Origin: JALZVT01 sp039029135
GTDB taxonomy: Bacteria > Pseudomonadota > Gammaproteobacteria > Pseudomonadales > Azotimanducaceae
Length of the DNA: 64,000 bases
Reading direction: 5' to 3'
NCBI GenBank assembly: GCA_039029135.1
Contig: JBCCGT010000011.1
Span: 62,001-126,000 of the forward strand
Shown here: positions 32,567 through 39,824 of the stretch, one piece after another
How the letters are laid out: each line of letters opens with the position of its first letter
Numbering within the stretch: the first letter of the stretch is position 1
Made by a program: the position numbers and the translations under genes
The notes under the pieces: generated by a model
Told to the model about the DNA's origin: nothing
Databases searched by the model: none
What the model saw: the letters and a program-made list of their open reading frames with translations, nothing else

Positions 32567-32935
32567 ATGTCCGAATCCAGCGACTCGATGGCCGAGCTGT
32601 TCGCCGAAATGGGCCCCCATGTGTCTCCCGACGACGATGTTGCACCCGACGTTCCCGTGCTGTTGCTCGTGTTGGAGTTTGCGCTGCCCGGTGCCCTGTC
32701 CATTAAGGACAAACGCCGCGCGCTCGGCGGACTGCGTCAGCGATTCGGCAAGGCGACGGGGCTGGCTGCCTGCGAGAGCGGCTACCAGAACGACCTGCGG
32801 CGGGCGCAGTGGAGTTTCATCGCGACGGCGGCGGACAGGCGCGTCGCAGAGCAAAGCCTGGCGGCGGTCGAAGAATTTGCGGCGACGCGGCTCGATGCGC
32901 AGCTTCTGAGCTGCACCCGCCACGAGCTGAATTGA
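32567..32935 (+). CDS. DUF503 family protein
   Basis: A 122-residue protein. After a 25-residue acidic lead it shows the family core LLLVLEFALPGALSIKDKRRALGGLRQRFGKATGLAACESGYQNDLRRAQWSFIATAADRRVAEQSLAAVEEF, a ferredoxin-like fold of about 90 residues. DUF503 proteins often sit near ribosome-maturation genes such as rbfA, but the function is unproven and that context is absent here. The stop is 38 bases before the GTG of the DUF3080 lipoprotein gene. Confidence 0.82.
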   Translation: MSESSDSMAELFAEMGPHVSPDDDVAPDVPVLLLVLEFALPGALSIKDKRRALGGLRQRFGKATGLAACESGYQNDLRRAQWSFIATAADRRVAEQSLAAVEEFAATRLDAQLLSCTRHELN

Positions 32936-32970
32936 TCTCGGCCGTCGACTGCGACGGTGGCCTCGCTCGC

Positions 32971-34140
32971 GTGTCGGTGCGCTGTCTGGTCGTTCTTTTC
33001 TTAGGGCTTGTCTTAGGGCTTGCGATCCCGGGCTGTGGGGGCGACGACGACGTCGGCGCTGGCTTGCCCGCAGGTGGCATGGACTACCTCACGCGGCTGG
33101 CCCGCGTGCTCGAGCAACCGCTAGTGCTGGTGGATCCCGCACCGCTCGCGCCCTATCCCCGTCTCCCCGCAGAGGCCCTCGAGCCGGGTGATCTGTCGAT
33201 CAACATGCTGGAGTTCTTCGATCTGCACCGCTGCGATCTGGGCGGGCTGGTCGGTTTTCGCAACAGCGGCCTCGGTCGCCTGCAGGTTCCCACCGAGCGC
33301 TGGCTGTATGAGCTGCAGCTGCTCGACGGTGTCTCCCGCTGCCCCGGGTTCGATCGCGATCTCGCGGCGCAGCTGCGCGCCAGACTTCCGGACACACGTC
33401 TGCGCGCTCTCTTGGTAGGCGAAGACTGGCGGGCCTTCGTCAGCGTGGATCAGACACTGCTGGATAGCAGCGACGTCGGCGTCGACGGCGGCGGAATGGA
33501 GCGCACCCTGCAGACCCTGTCTGGCTTGGTGTCGCGCGGCGCCCTGACGGGGGCGGAGGTTGTGGACACACGACTGCGGCTCAACGAGACCCTGGGCAGT
33601 CTCCGATTCGGGCGGGCGCTGGGGCGCACGCGCGTGGCCTGGTCGCGGCAGCATCGCCTGCACGCGAGCGCGCTGCGCATGCTGACCCACGCCGAGCCGC
33701 TGTGCCGTTCCGGCCAGCCAACACCCCGCGGCCGCATCGCTCGCACGGTGCTGTTAGAGCGCTACGCGGCCCGTATTCAGCCGCCGCTCGCTCAGCTGCC
33801 GGGCGCGGGGCGCGGCTGGTTGGTATCCTTGTCCGACTTCGTGGCTATTGTGAGCCGGCCAATTCAGAAGTCGTGTGTCCAGACTGATGCGCTCCAAGCG
33901 GAGACGCGGGCCGGAACGCGAGCCCTTGGCGCAGACCGTACTGAGGACACACGAATTCGGGCTCCGGACACACGCCAGGCGCTTGAGCGTTTTTCGTGTG
34001 TCCTTTCTGACTGGCACGCCGGAATTGTCGCTCCCAAGGCTGCGAGCGAGGTCAGTCAACTCTCCGCTGTGGTGACGGCGCACACCCGGGAGTGGCAACG
34101 ACTGCTTCGTGCCTGCGGCCTGGAGCCGGGTAGGCGCTAG
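32971..34140 (+). CDS. DUF3080-family lipoprotein
   Basis: A roughly 389-residue protein with a lipoprotein-type N terminus, VRCLVVLFLGLVLGLAIPGCGGDDD, whose IPGC is a plausible lipobox. Family-like segments are MDYLTRLARVLEQPL, LPAEALEPGDLSINMLEFFDLHRCDLGGLVGFRNSGLGRLQVPTERWLYELQLL and ACG near the C terminus. Function unknown, probably periplasmic. GTG 32971 is chosen; an earlier TTG (32932), overlapping the DUF503 stop, is possible. The gene carries six GGACACAC/GTGTGTCC words, three of them in a 60-base stretch near the C-terminal region, where the sequence becomes low complexity. Confidence 0.75.
   Translation: MSVRCLVVLFLGLVLGLAIPGCGGDDDVGAGLPAGGMDYLTRLARVLEQPLVLVDPAPLAPYPRLPAEALEPGDLSINMLEFFDLHRCDLGGLVGFRNSGLGRLQVPTERWLYELQLLDGVSRCPGFDRDLAAQLRARLPDTRLRALLVGEDWRAFVSVDQTLLDSSDVGVDGGGMERTLQTLSGLVSRGALTGAEVVDTRLRLNETLGSLRFGRALGRTRVAWSRQHRLHASALRMLTHAEPLCRSGQPTPRGRIARTVLLERYAARIQPPLAQLPGAGRGWLVSLSDFVAIVSRPIQKSCVQTDALQAETRAGTRALGADRTEDTRIRAPDTRQALERFSCVLSDWHAGIVAPKAASEVSQLSAVVTAHTREWQRLLRACGLEPGRR
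33390..34004. repeat. Six GGACACAC words inside the DUF3080 gene, both orientations
   Basis: GGACACACG copies at 33390, 33564, 33945 and 33966, and TCGTGTGTCC copies at 33871-33880 and 33994-34003. They are read as PDTRL, VDTRL, EDTRI, PDTRQ in one orientation and KSCVQ, FSCVL in the other. The 33945-33960 copy (GGACACACGAATTCGG) recurs, inverted, at 37974-37989. Confidence 0.8.
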
Positions 34141-34180
34141 GATTTGCACTCGGGCAGCCGATGACTGAGCATGCATCCGC

Positions 34181-34585
34181 ATGAGCAGTCTGCTGCCATT
34201 TCTTATCTTTGGGGCCTGGATCGTGCTGCTGTGGGTGCGTCGCGTGCGCACGCGTCGCGATCGCTGGCTGCGAAAGCTCAATCTACCGGGAACCTGGCGC
34301 TGGGCGGAAGGCGATAGCGTACTCAGCCTGTCTGGCACGGTGTCCTCCGGCAGCTTCCTGCTGCAGGAGGATTCCGAACATTTTTCTGGCCGCTGGCGTC
34401 TGAGCGGCCATCATCTCGAGCTCATCGCCACCAAGGGAGCGCTAAGCGCTGATGCCAGCTATCGATTTGAGCTGCGGCTATTTGGCCCGGGCGAACTCGG
34501 GCTGGACGGGCCGGAGCGCGTGCGGCGCGTCTATCGGCGCGACGCCGCTAACGTGGTCCCTATGCGTGCTGGATCGCGGGATTAG
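34181..34585 (+). CDS. Small membrane-anchored protein of unknown function
   Basis: A 134-residue protein with one N-terminal helix (LLPFLIFGAWIVLLWV) followed by RRVRTRRDRW, which by the positive-inside rule places the rest in the cytoplasm. The remaining 100 residues look like a small beta-rich domain (LPGTWRW, LSLSGTVSSGSFLLQED, FSGRWRLSGHHLELIA), perhaps a lipocalin-like or immunoglobulin-like sandwich. No family is recognised. It is 9 bases upstream of the phosphatase-like gene on the same strand and probably co-transcribed with it. Confidence 0.6.
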   Translation: MSSLLPFLIFGAWIVLLWVRRVRTRRDRWLRKLNLPGTWRWAEGDSVLSLSGTVSSGSFLLQEDSEHFSGRWRLSGHHLELIATKGALSADASYRFELRLFGPGELGLDGPERVRRVYRRDAANVVPMRAGSRD

Positions 34586-34594
34586 GACGACGAC

Positions 34595-35029
34595 GTGGAA
34601 CACATCAAGAACTTTGTTCAGCTGACCGATCGTTTTGCCACTGCCGGCCAGCCGGCGCCGGCGGATTTCGCGGCGATCGCCGAGCATGGCCATGTGGCCG
34701 TGGTCAATCTCGCGATGCCCGACTCTACCAATGCCATACCCGACGAGGGTGCGAGGGTCTCCGAGACGGGCATGACCTATGTGCATATTCCCGTGCCGTT
34801 CGATGCCCCGACGGATACCCATCAGGCGCACCTGGACGCCGTTCTGGATGCGCTCAGTCCCGCGCCCGTGTTCGTGCACTGTGCGCTGAACTATCGAGTT
34901 TCGGCCTTCATGTATCGCCACCTGACCGCGCGTGGCGCGCCCGCTGAGGCCGCGAGATCCCGCATCCTCGATGCCTGGGAGCCGGAGATGGACGACGTCT
35001 GGCGCCGCTTTCTGGGATGGTTTCGCTAA
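34595..35029 (+). CDS. Protein tyrosine phosphatase-like protein (BLH/DSP type)
   Basis: A 144-residue protein with the dual-specificity phosphatase-like fold seen in the beta-lactamase-hydrolase-like family: FVQLTDRFATAGQPAPADFAAIAEHGHVAVVNLAMPD, then PVFVHCALNYRVSAFMYRHL. The presumed active loop is HCALNYR, a C-x4-R spacing rather than the standard C-x5-R. I recall the same HC-x4-R form in related bacterial proteins, so this may be a distinct subfamily with altered chemistry. ATP or metal sites are not seen. GTG start, closely following the membrane-protein gene. Confidence 0.7.
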   Translation: MEHIKNFVQLTDRFATAGQPAPADFAAIAEHGHVAVVNLAMPDSTNAIPDEGARVSETGMTYVHIPVPFDAPTDTHQAHLDAVLDALSPAPVFVHCALNYRVSAFMYRHLTARGAPAEAARSRILDAWEPEMDDVWRRFLGWFR

Positions 35030-35054
35030 GGGTGGGGTGCTGCGTGAAGCGTGA

Positions 35055-35276
35055 CTAACCGGCCAACTCGAGCTGGTCGGTGGCGCGTCGGCCGTAACAC
35101 TCCGGGTCGCGGCGGGGATTGGGGTCATCTGCCATGCGCTCGGCATTGCGGCGATCCTCACGGGCAATGCGTCGATCGACTGGACCGCTGCGGCGTTCGC
35201 CGGCAGTGGGTAGGTCGCGCGCCGATGTGGATTGGGGGCCGCGTGATGCGCTGCTGGTCATGTCTTTGTCCTCCAA
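35055..35276 (-). CDS. Small Arg/Asp-rich hypothetical protein
   Basis: A 73-residue, highly charged ORF: RSGPVDRRIAREDRRNAERMADDPNPRRDPECYGRRATDQL. The repeated DRR/RR pattern resembles small disordered proteins in other gammaproteobacteria. ATG at 35276 or 35261 would serve; CAAAGACATG precedes the latter. It lies alone on the minus strand in the otherwise empty spacer before the DUF815 gene. Support is only the composition and the clean spacer position. Confidence 0.4.
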   Translation of the reverse strand: MEDKDMTSSASRGPQSTSARDLPTAGERRSGPVDRRIAREDRRNAERMADDPNPRRDPECYGRRATDQLELAG

Positions 35277-35412
35277 TGCGAAATCGTATCATTTGGACTC
35301 CGCACTCGCAGCCGGAACGGCTCGCGCAGTGACTTCGCTTGCGCGCTCGAGCACATGACCCACAGCGCCTTTGGGTATTCGCCGCTACCTACAGGGAGAT
35401 AAGACGCGCAAC

Positions 35413-36315
35413 ATGACTAATACGGAGCACCCGCTGAAAGTGAATGCATCCTCCCTGCGCCAGCGACTCGCCGACCTCGCGGGGCGCGCACAGCACTGGC
35501 TGCCTGCTGTTGCCGATCCTGAGTGGGACAGCGTGGTGGCAGCAAGCTGGCGGTCGGGACCGTTGGGCGGTGGCTTCCGTACCGTTGTCCAGCGGCCCGA
35601 GATCACCCTCGGAGATCTGCGCGGTATTGATCGCCAGAAGCGTGCGTTGGAGGCGAACACACGGCGATTCGTGCGCGGGCTACCGGCGAATCACGCGCTG
35701 CTATGGGGAGCGCGTGGCGGTGGCAAGTCATCGCTCGTGCACGCGTTGCTCAATCGCTTCGCTGCGGACGGGCTGAGACTTGTCGAACTGAACAAAGCCG
35801 ACCTGGTGGACCTGTCGTCGATTCTCGCTCGGCTGACTGGCGCCAGGCAGCGGTTCGTGCTGTTCTGCGATGACCTCTCGTTCGAGGGGCATGAGAGCAG
35901 CTACAAGAGCGTCAAGAGCGCGCTGGATGGATCGATCTTTCGGACCGCAGAGAACGTGTTGTTCTATGCGACATCCAATCGCCGGCATCTGTTGCCGGAG
36001 TCGATGACGGACAACGAAACGGCGCGCCGTGTCGAAGGCGAGCTGCATCCAGGCGAGGCCATCGAGGAGAAGATCTCGCTATCAGACCGATTCGGTCTGT
36101 GGCTGAGCTTCTATCCGCTTTCACAGGATGAATATCTGGACATCGCGCGTCACTGGGTCGCGGCTTTGGGCGCGCGCCACGGCGACGGTGGTCTGTGGAG
36201 CGCTGATGCGAGAGCTGAGGCGCTGCGTTTTGCGCTGGCACGGGGCGTGCGTTCGGGCCGCGCCGCGGAGCAGTTCGCGCGGGCCTGGGTCGGCGAACAG
36301 CTGGAACGCGCGTGA
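35413..36315 (+). CDS. DUF815-family AAA+ type ATPase
   Basis: A 300-residue P-loop ATPase. Walker A is LLWGARGGGKSSLVHALL, Walker B-like RFVLFCDDLSFEG, followed by SALDGSIFRTAENVLFYATSNRRHLLPE (sensor region) and DRFGLWLSFYPLSQDEYLDIARHW. DUF815 proteins are related to DnaA/AAA domains; the client is unknown. ATG 35413 is the best start, though GGGAGA is rather far upstream; a TTG at 35371 is in frame. The stop overlaps the next gene by GTGA. Confidence 0.88.
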   Translation: MTNTEHPLKVNASSLRQRLADLAGRAQHWLPAVADPEWDSVVAASWRSGPLGGGFRTVVQRPEITLGDLRGIDRQKRALEANTRRFVRGLPANHALLWGARGGGKSSLVHALLNRFAADGLRLVELNKADLVDLSSILARLTGARQRFVLFCDDLSFEGHESSYKSVKSALDGSIFRTAENVLFYATSNRRHLLPESMTDNETARRVEGELHPGEAIEEKISLSDRFGLWLSFYPLSQDEYLDIARHWVAALGARHGDGGLWSADARAEALRFALARGVRSGRAAEQFARAWVGEQLERA

Positions 36316-36725
36316 GGCGAGCACATATTCTCCCGGGAGAGACCGTCAACGGCACGCCGTTTGGCAGCTCGGAACGCGAGGTGCTCGAGGATCTAGCGCA
36401 TCGAGGTGGGGTGGGCGAGCGACGGCACAACGTGGACGGCGAACTGGAGCTCGTGTGCGACGGCGCGATCTATCGCGTTCGCGACAACTGCTTCGTCGAG
36501 TGCACCTTTCCGGCGTGGGGCGAATCGGGTTATCGGGCGGTAGTCGGCGGTGTCGATGTGCTCAACGTGTTCGACTGGCTTGCAGCGCAGCCTGACGTGA
36601 TCGAGATCGCGCGTTTCCGCATCTCGCAGGAACAGGGCATCGCGTACGACTTTCGGCAGCCGCAGCACGGCTCGTTCACCGTCTTTCAGCGCGGGCACTG
36701 GGCTGGCCTGCTGGCCGGGCTTTGA
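36312..36725 (+). CDS. Hypothetical protein coupled to DUF815 ATPase
   Basis: A 137-residue cytoplasmic-looking protein with a GTG start that overlaps the DUF815 stop by four bases, so it is translated with it. It has no signal peptide or membrane helix and reads as beta-rich (ELELVCDGAIYRVRDNCFVECTFPAWG, YRAVVGGVDVLNVFDWLAAQ, GSFTVFQRGHWAGLL). The two cysteines are not in a known motif. I recognise no family. Translational coupling suggests a partner or substrate of the ATPase. Confidence 0.65.
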   Translation: MRRAHILPGETVNGTPFGSSEREVLEDLAHRGGVGERRHNVDGELELVCDGAIYRVRDNCFVECTFPAWGESGYRAVVGGVDVLNVFDWLAAQPDVIEIARFRISQEQGIAYDFRQPQHGSFTVFQRGHWAGLLAGL

Positions 36726-36741
36726 TCCGCGCTTTCGCAAG

Positions 36742-38265
36742 TTACGGCCACTCAGGTTGATCGTCGCCGGGCATGCGGGATGGGGCGAAATCGAGCAGCG
36801 CTGATTGCCCGATGCTCGCGGCGTGCGGCAGCGCCTCCAGCCGACCCGCCGTCGCTACGCACGAGCGCAGGTGGTCACGAATCTTCGGTTGTGGCCGGCG
36901 CATTCCTGTGGGGTCGCGCCCCAACGATCGCAGCCAATTCGCCGTTCCCAACAACGAGATCTCGACGTGCCAGCTGCCGCCCTCCTCAAGCTGCCGCAAG
37001 AGCGCGGCCTGGATGCCGAACGCCAGCAAATAGCCCGACGCGTAATCGAGTATCTGAACGGGTAGGCCCCGCGGCGCTTCTTCATTCGCGGCTTGCGCCT
37101 CCGCCAGATTGAAGCCCGTGGCCGTTTGCACCAGTGAATCGAATCCGCGACGTTCGCGCCACGGTCCTTGCGATCCGTATGCGCTGAGGCTTGCGTAGAC
37201 GATTCCGGGACACACGTCAGCTGCCGCCTCCGGACCGAACCCCAGATCGGCGATCCCGCCGGGGCGATAGCCCTGCAGTAGGACGTCGCTGTCTCGGACC
37301 AACGTGCGCATTTGGTCATGTCCCGCGGCAGACTTCAGATCGATCAGCGCCGAGCGCTTGCCGCGGCTGGTTTCGACGATGCTGTCGATGTTCGGTAGAT
37401 AGGGCGCATTCAGCAGCAGCACGTCCGCGCCATAGGTTGCGAGCGTGCGCCCAGCTACCGGTCCCGCGAGGATTCTCGTGAGCTCGAGTACCCGCAGGCC
37501 AGACAGCGGCGGCGTGTGTCCTTTTGTGCCGTGGTTTTGACTGCCGCCGCCCTCACGACCGCTCTGGCGCTGAACTGCCCGGCTATCCCATGGACGCGGA
37601 TCGGCGGAGTCGATCCGCGTCAGACGCAGCGGCGGTAGATCGCGGGCGGCGAGGGCCTGCGGGTGTGTGTCCCATTCTTCGAAGGTGCGGGCAGCCGCGA
37701 CGACCAGGCCGGCCTTTGCGGCCGAGGATTCAAAGTCCTCGGCTCGCCAGCCAGCCAGAGCGGCGGTCACGTCCTCGCGCGCGGCCGATCGGTGATCGAG
37801 CCCGAGCAGTCCCAGCGCGCCATCGCGATGGTGATCGAAGTTTGCGTGTATGCGCACGTGGCCGTCAGCGGTGGCGTACAGGCCTGAGAAGGGCGCCCAT
37901 TGGTTTGGCACCGTGCCATCTAAGCGGAACAGACCGGAGCATTCGCGCTCGGCGGCCTGGCGTTCCACGCGAACCGAATTCGTGTGTCCCGATTTTGTCG
38001 TGTGTCCGTTTCTGGGAGTCGTGTGTCCCGAAGTCGTCTTTCTGGGAGACGCGTGTCCATTTCCGCGAGACCTGTGTCCATTCCTCCGAGCCCCCAACTC
38101 CGCCGCGGCCAGCGCCGCGACGCCGATGGTGGCCTGGGCGGCCTCGGCGACCGTGAAGGAGGTGGGAAACAGGGGCTCGGTCTCGGGGAGCTCGAGCCGC
38201 TCCAGACTGTCCGTGGCCAACCCTGCGTGTGTCCACAGCGCGGCGGCGGTATCGATCGTGGCCAT
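36742..38265 (-). CDS. CoA transferase family III (CaiB/BaiF-like) with low-complexity insert
   Basis: A 507-residue class III CoA transferase. The catalytic half is typical: LRVLELTRILAGPVAGRTLATYGADVLLLNAPYLPNIDSIVETSRGKRSALIDLKS, VLLQGYRPGGIADLGFGPEAAADVCPGIVYASLSAYGSQGPW. The start at ATG 38265 has AGAGGAG 8 bases upstream. An N-terminal CaiB-like half (MATIDTAAALWTHAGL, FPTSFTVAEAAQATIGVAALAAAELGARR) is followed by an Arg/Gly/His/Thr-rich stretch (residues 60-100, SGHTTPRNGHTTKSGHTNS) made of GGACACAC words. The usual nucleophilic Asp cannot be placed with confidence. Acyl substrate unknown. Confidence 0.85.
   Translation of the reverse strand: MATIDTAAALWTHAGLATDSLERLELPETEPLFPTSFTVAEAAQATIGVAALAAAELGARRNGHRSRGNGHASPRKTTSGHTTPRNGHTTKSGHTNSVRVERQAAERECSGLFRLDGTVPNQWAPFSGLYATADGHVRIHANFDHHRDGALGLLGLDHRSAAREDVTAALAGWRAEDFESSAAKAGLVVAAARTFEEWDTHPQALAARDLPPLRLTRIDSADPRPWDSRAVQRQSGREGGGSQNHGTKGHTPPLSGLRVLELTRILAGPVAGRTLATYGADVLLLNAPYLPNIDSIVETSRGKRSALIDLKSAAGHDQMRTLVRDSDVLLQGYRPGGIADLGFGPEAAADVCPGIVYASLSAYGSQGPWRERRGFDSLVQTATGFNLAEAQAANEEAPRGLPVQILDYASGYLLAFGIQAALLRQLEEGGSWHVEISLLGTANWLRSLGRDPTGMRRPQPKIRDHLRSCVATAGRLEALPHAASIGQSALLDFAPSRMPGDDQPEWP
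37207..38234 (-). repeat. GGACACAC word copies in and before the CoA transferase gene
   Basis: Seven copies, all in the orientation of the gene except that at 37207. The dense part has exact TCGTGTGTCC at 37980-37989, 37998-38007 and 38019-38028, with degenerate GCGTGTCCATT and CCTGTGTCCATT at 38051 and 38071; parts of the unit TTTCTGGGAG-N-CG precede two of them. Others lie at 37512-37521, 37663-37672 and 38225-38234. Read in frame they give GHT. Confidence 0.8.
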
Positions 38266-38278
38266 GACAACAACTCCT

Positions 38279-38308
38279 CTTGGGCGCTCTTGGGCGCTCT
38301 TGGGCGAT
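38279..38308 (-). repeat. Triple 10-bp tandem repeat in the CoA transferase leader
   Basis: CTTGGGCGCT is repeated twice and then as CTTGGGCGAT, just upstream of the CoA transferase ribosome site. On the coding strand the units read AGCGCCCAAG and run straight into AGGAG. Copy-number slippage here could move promoter elements relative to the start. Confidence 0.7.
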
Positions 38309-38468
38309 TGGCGAAGACCATCCGCCGCCTTTCGGAGCGTGACAAACGGGTGTCTGCCCGTGCGAGATTCTGTCCGGAATTGGCGTAGGAATGTCTCTCG
38401 GAGCGATGATTCTATCGCGGCTTGACGCCCCACGAGCGCACCCCTAGAATTCCGCCTCCTTAGCGCAT

Positions 38469-38544
<76 letters not shown>

Positions 38545-38587
38545 TCTTTTCTGGTACCCCGCAGGCGCTACGCCCCGACTCTTTCGC

Positions 38588-39625
38588 TCAAAGCCGCTTG
38601 CTGATATCCACGATCTGCTCGAGCAGTTCGTAGCGCTTCGGTCCGATCGGACCGGCGCTGTCCAGCCCCAACTTCAGCGTTGTCACGCCCGCATCCCGAT
38701 ACTTGCGCAACCGTTCGGTGACCATATCGGGCGTCCCCAGTACCTGAAACTCGGTAATCATCGCATCGGGTACGCGCGCCGCCGCTTCTTCGCGTTTGCC
38801 GTCCAGCCACAGCGCCTGGATCGCGCGCGCGTCGTCCTCGAAGCCCGCGCGTTTGAACGCGTCGTTGTAAAAGTTGGTCTCGGCGGAGCCCATGCCGCCC
38901 ATGTTGAACGCGACGGCAGGTCGTCGCCTGTCGATCATGGCCTCCAAGTCGTCGCCGATCTCGACCCTCACAGAGACACACATATCGATATCGTCGAGCG
39001 TGCGACCCGTCGACGCCGCGCCCTCGGTCAGGTACGCCAGGTGCGCCTCCGGATGGTCCGGCGAAAACGATGTGCCGAGCCAGCCGTTCGCGGCCGCGCC
39101 CGTGTAGCGCAGCGAGTTAGGCCCGAGGGTCGCGAGATACACTGGAATGTCGGTCGGGGCGTGCGAAATCTTGATCGGCTTGCCCTCGCTGTCCGGCAGC
39201 GGTAACTGATAGATCTTGCCGTCGTATTCCACCTTCTCGCCGCTGAACACCTGCCGACAGATCTCGACAGTTTCGCGCAGGCGCGTCAGCGGCATCCGGT
39301 AGCGAACGCCGTGCAGGCCCTCGACCACCTGCGGTCCGCTCGCGCCCAGGCCCAAGACGAATCTGCCGCCGGACAGATCGTGCAGCGTCAGCGCCGTCAT
39401 CGCGGTCATCGCCGGCGTGCGCGCCGTGATCTGCATGATGCCGGTCCCGAGCTGGATTCGTTCCGTCTTGTCCGCGAGGTAGGCGAGCGGCGTGGCCGCG
39501 TCGCTCCACCAGGCCTCCGCGGAGAACGCCATGTCTACGCCCTGGCGCTCGGCGAATTGAACCCATTCCACCATCGCGTTCAGACTGTCCGTCTGGGCGG
39601 TGCCGATCTCGATTGCCAGCCTCAT
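38588..39625 (-). CDS. LLM-class flavin/F420-dependent oxidoreductase
   Basis: A 345-residue luciferase-like (TIM-barrel) oxidoreductase. MRLAIEIGTAQTDSLNAMVEWVQFAERQGVDMAFSAEAW, then TERIQLGTGIMQITARTPAMTAMTALTLHDLSGGRFVLGLGASGPQVVEGLHG, is the LLM hallmark; PVYLATLGPNSLRYTGAAANGWLG matches the F420-dependent methylene-H4MPT-reductase-like branch. Whether it uses FMN or F420 cannot be settled from sequence. Substrate unknown. It is monocistronic as far as can be seen, with a 200-base spacer to the beta-helix protein. Confidence 0.85.
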   Translation of the reverse strand: MRLAIEIGTAQTDSLNAMVEWVQFAERQGVDMAFSAEAWWSDAATPLAYLADKTERIQLGTGIMQITARTPAMTAMTALTLHDLSGGRFVLGLGASGPQVVEGLHGVRYRMPLTRLRETVEICRQVFSGEKVEYDGKIYQLPLPDSEGKPIKISHAPTDIPVYLATLGPNSLRYTGAAANGWLGTSFSPDHPEAHLAYLTEGAASTGRTLDDIDMCVSVRVEIGDDLEAMIDRRRPAVAFNMGGMGSAETNFYNDAFKRAGFEDDARAIQALWLDGKREEAAARVPDAMITEFQVLGTPDMVTERLRKYRDAGVTTLKLGLDSAGPIGPKRYELLEQIVDISKRL

Positions 39626-39824
39626 GACACGCGTTTCCTCGCCTTAAGTCGCGATGGGTTCGGTGGCGCACAGCCTCGGAAAACTTCGCAGTCGAATCCG
39701 CGAGGTGCTGTCGCCGCAACGATCACGAGGCTAGCGTATCGCGGTGTCGATGTCGCTTGTCGACACGCAAGCCGATCAGTCGTGCCTGCCCGATCTAAAG
39801 ACTATCGACGCTGACGCGCGCCGC

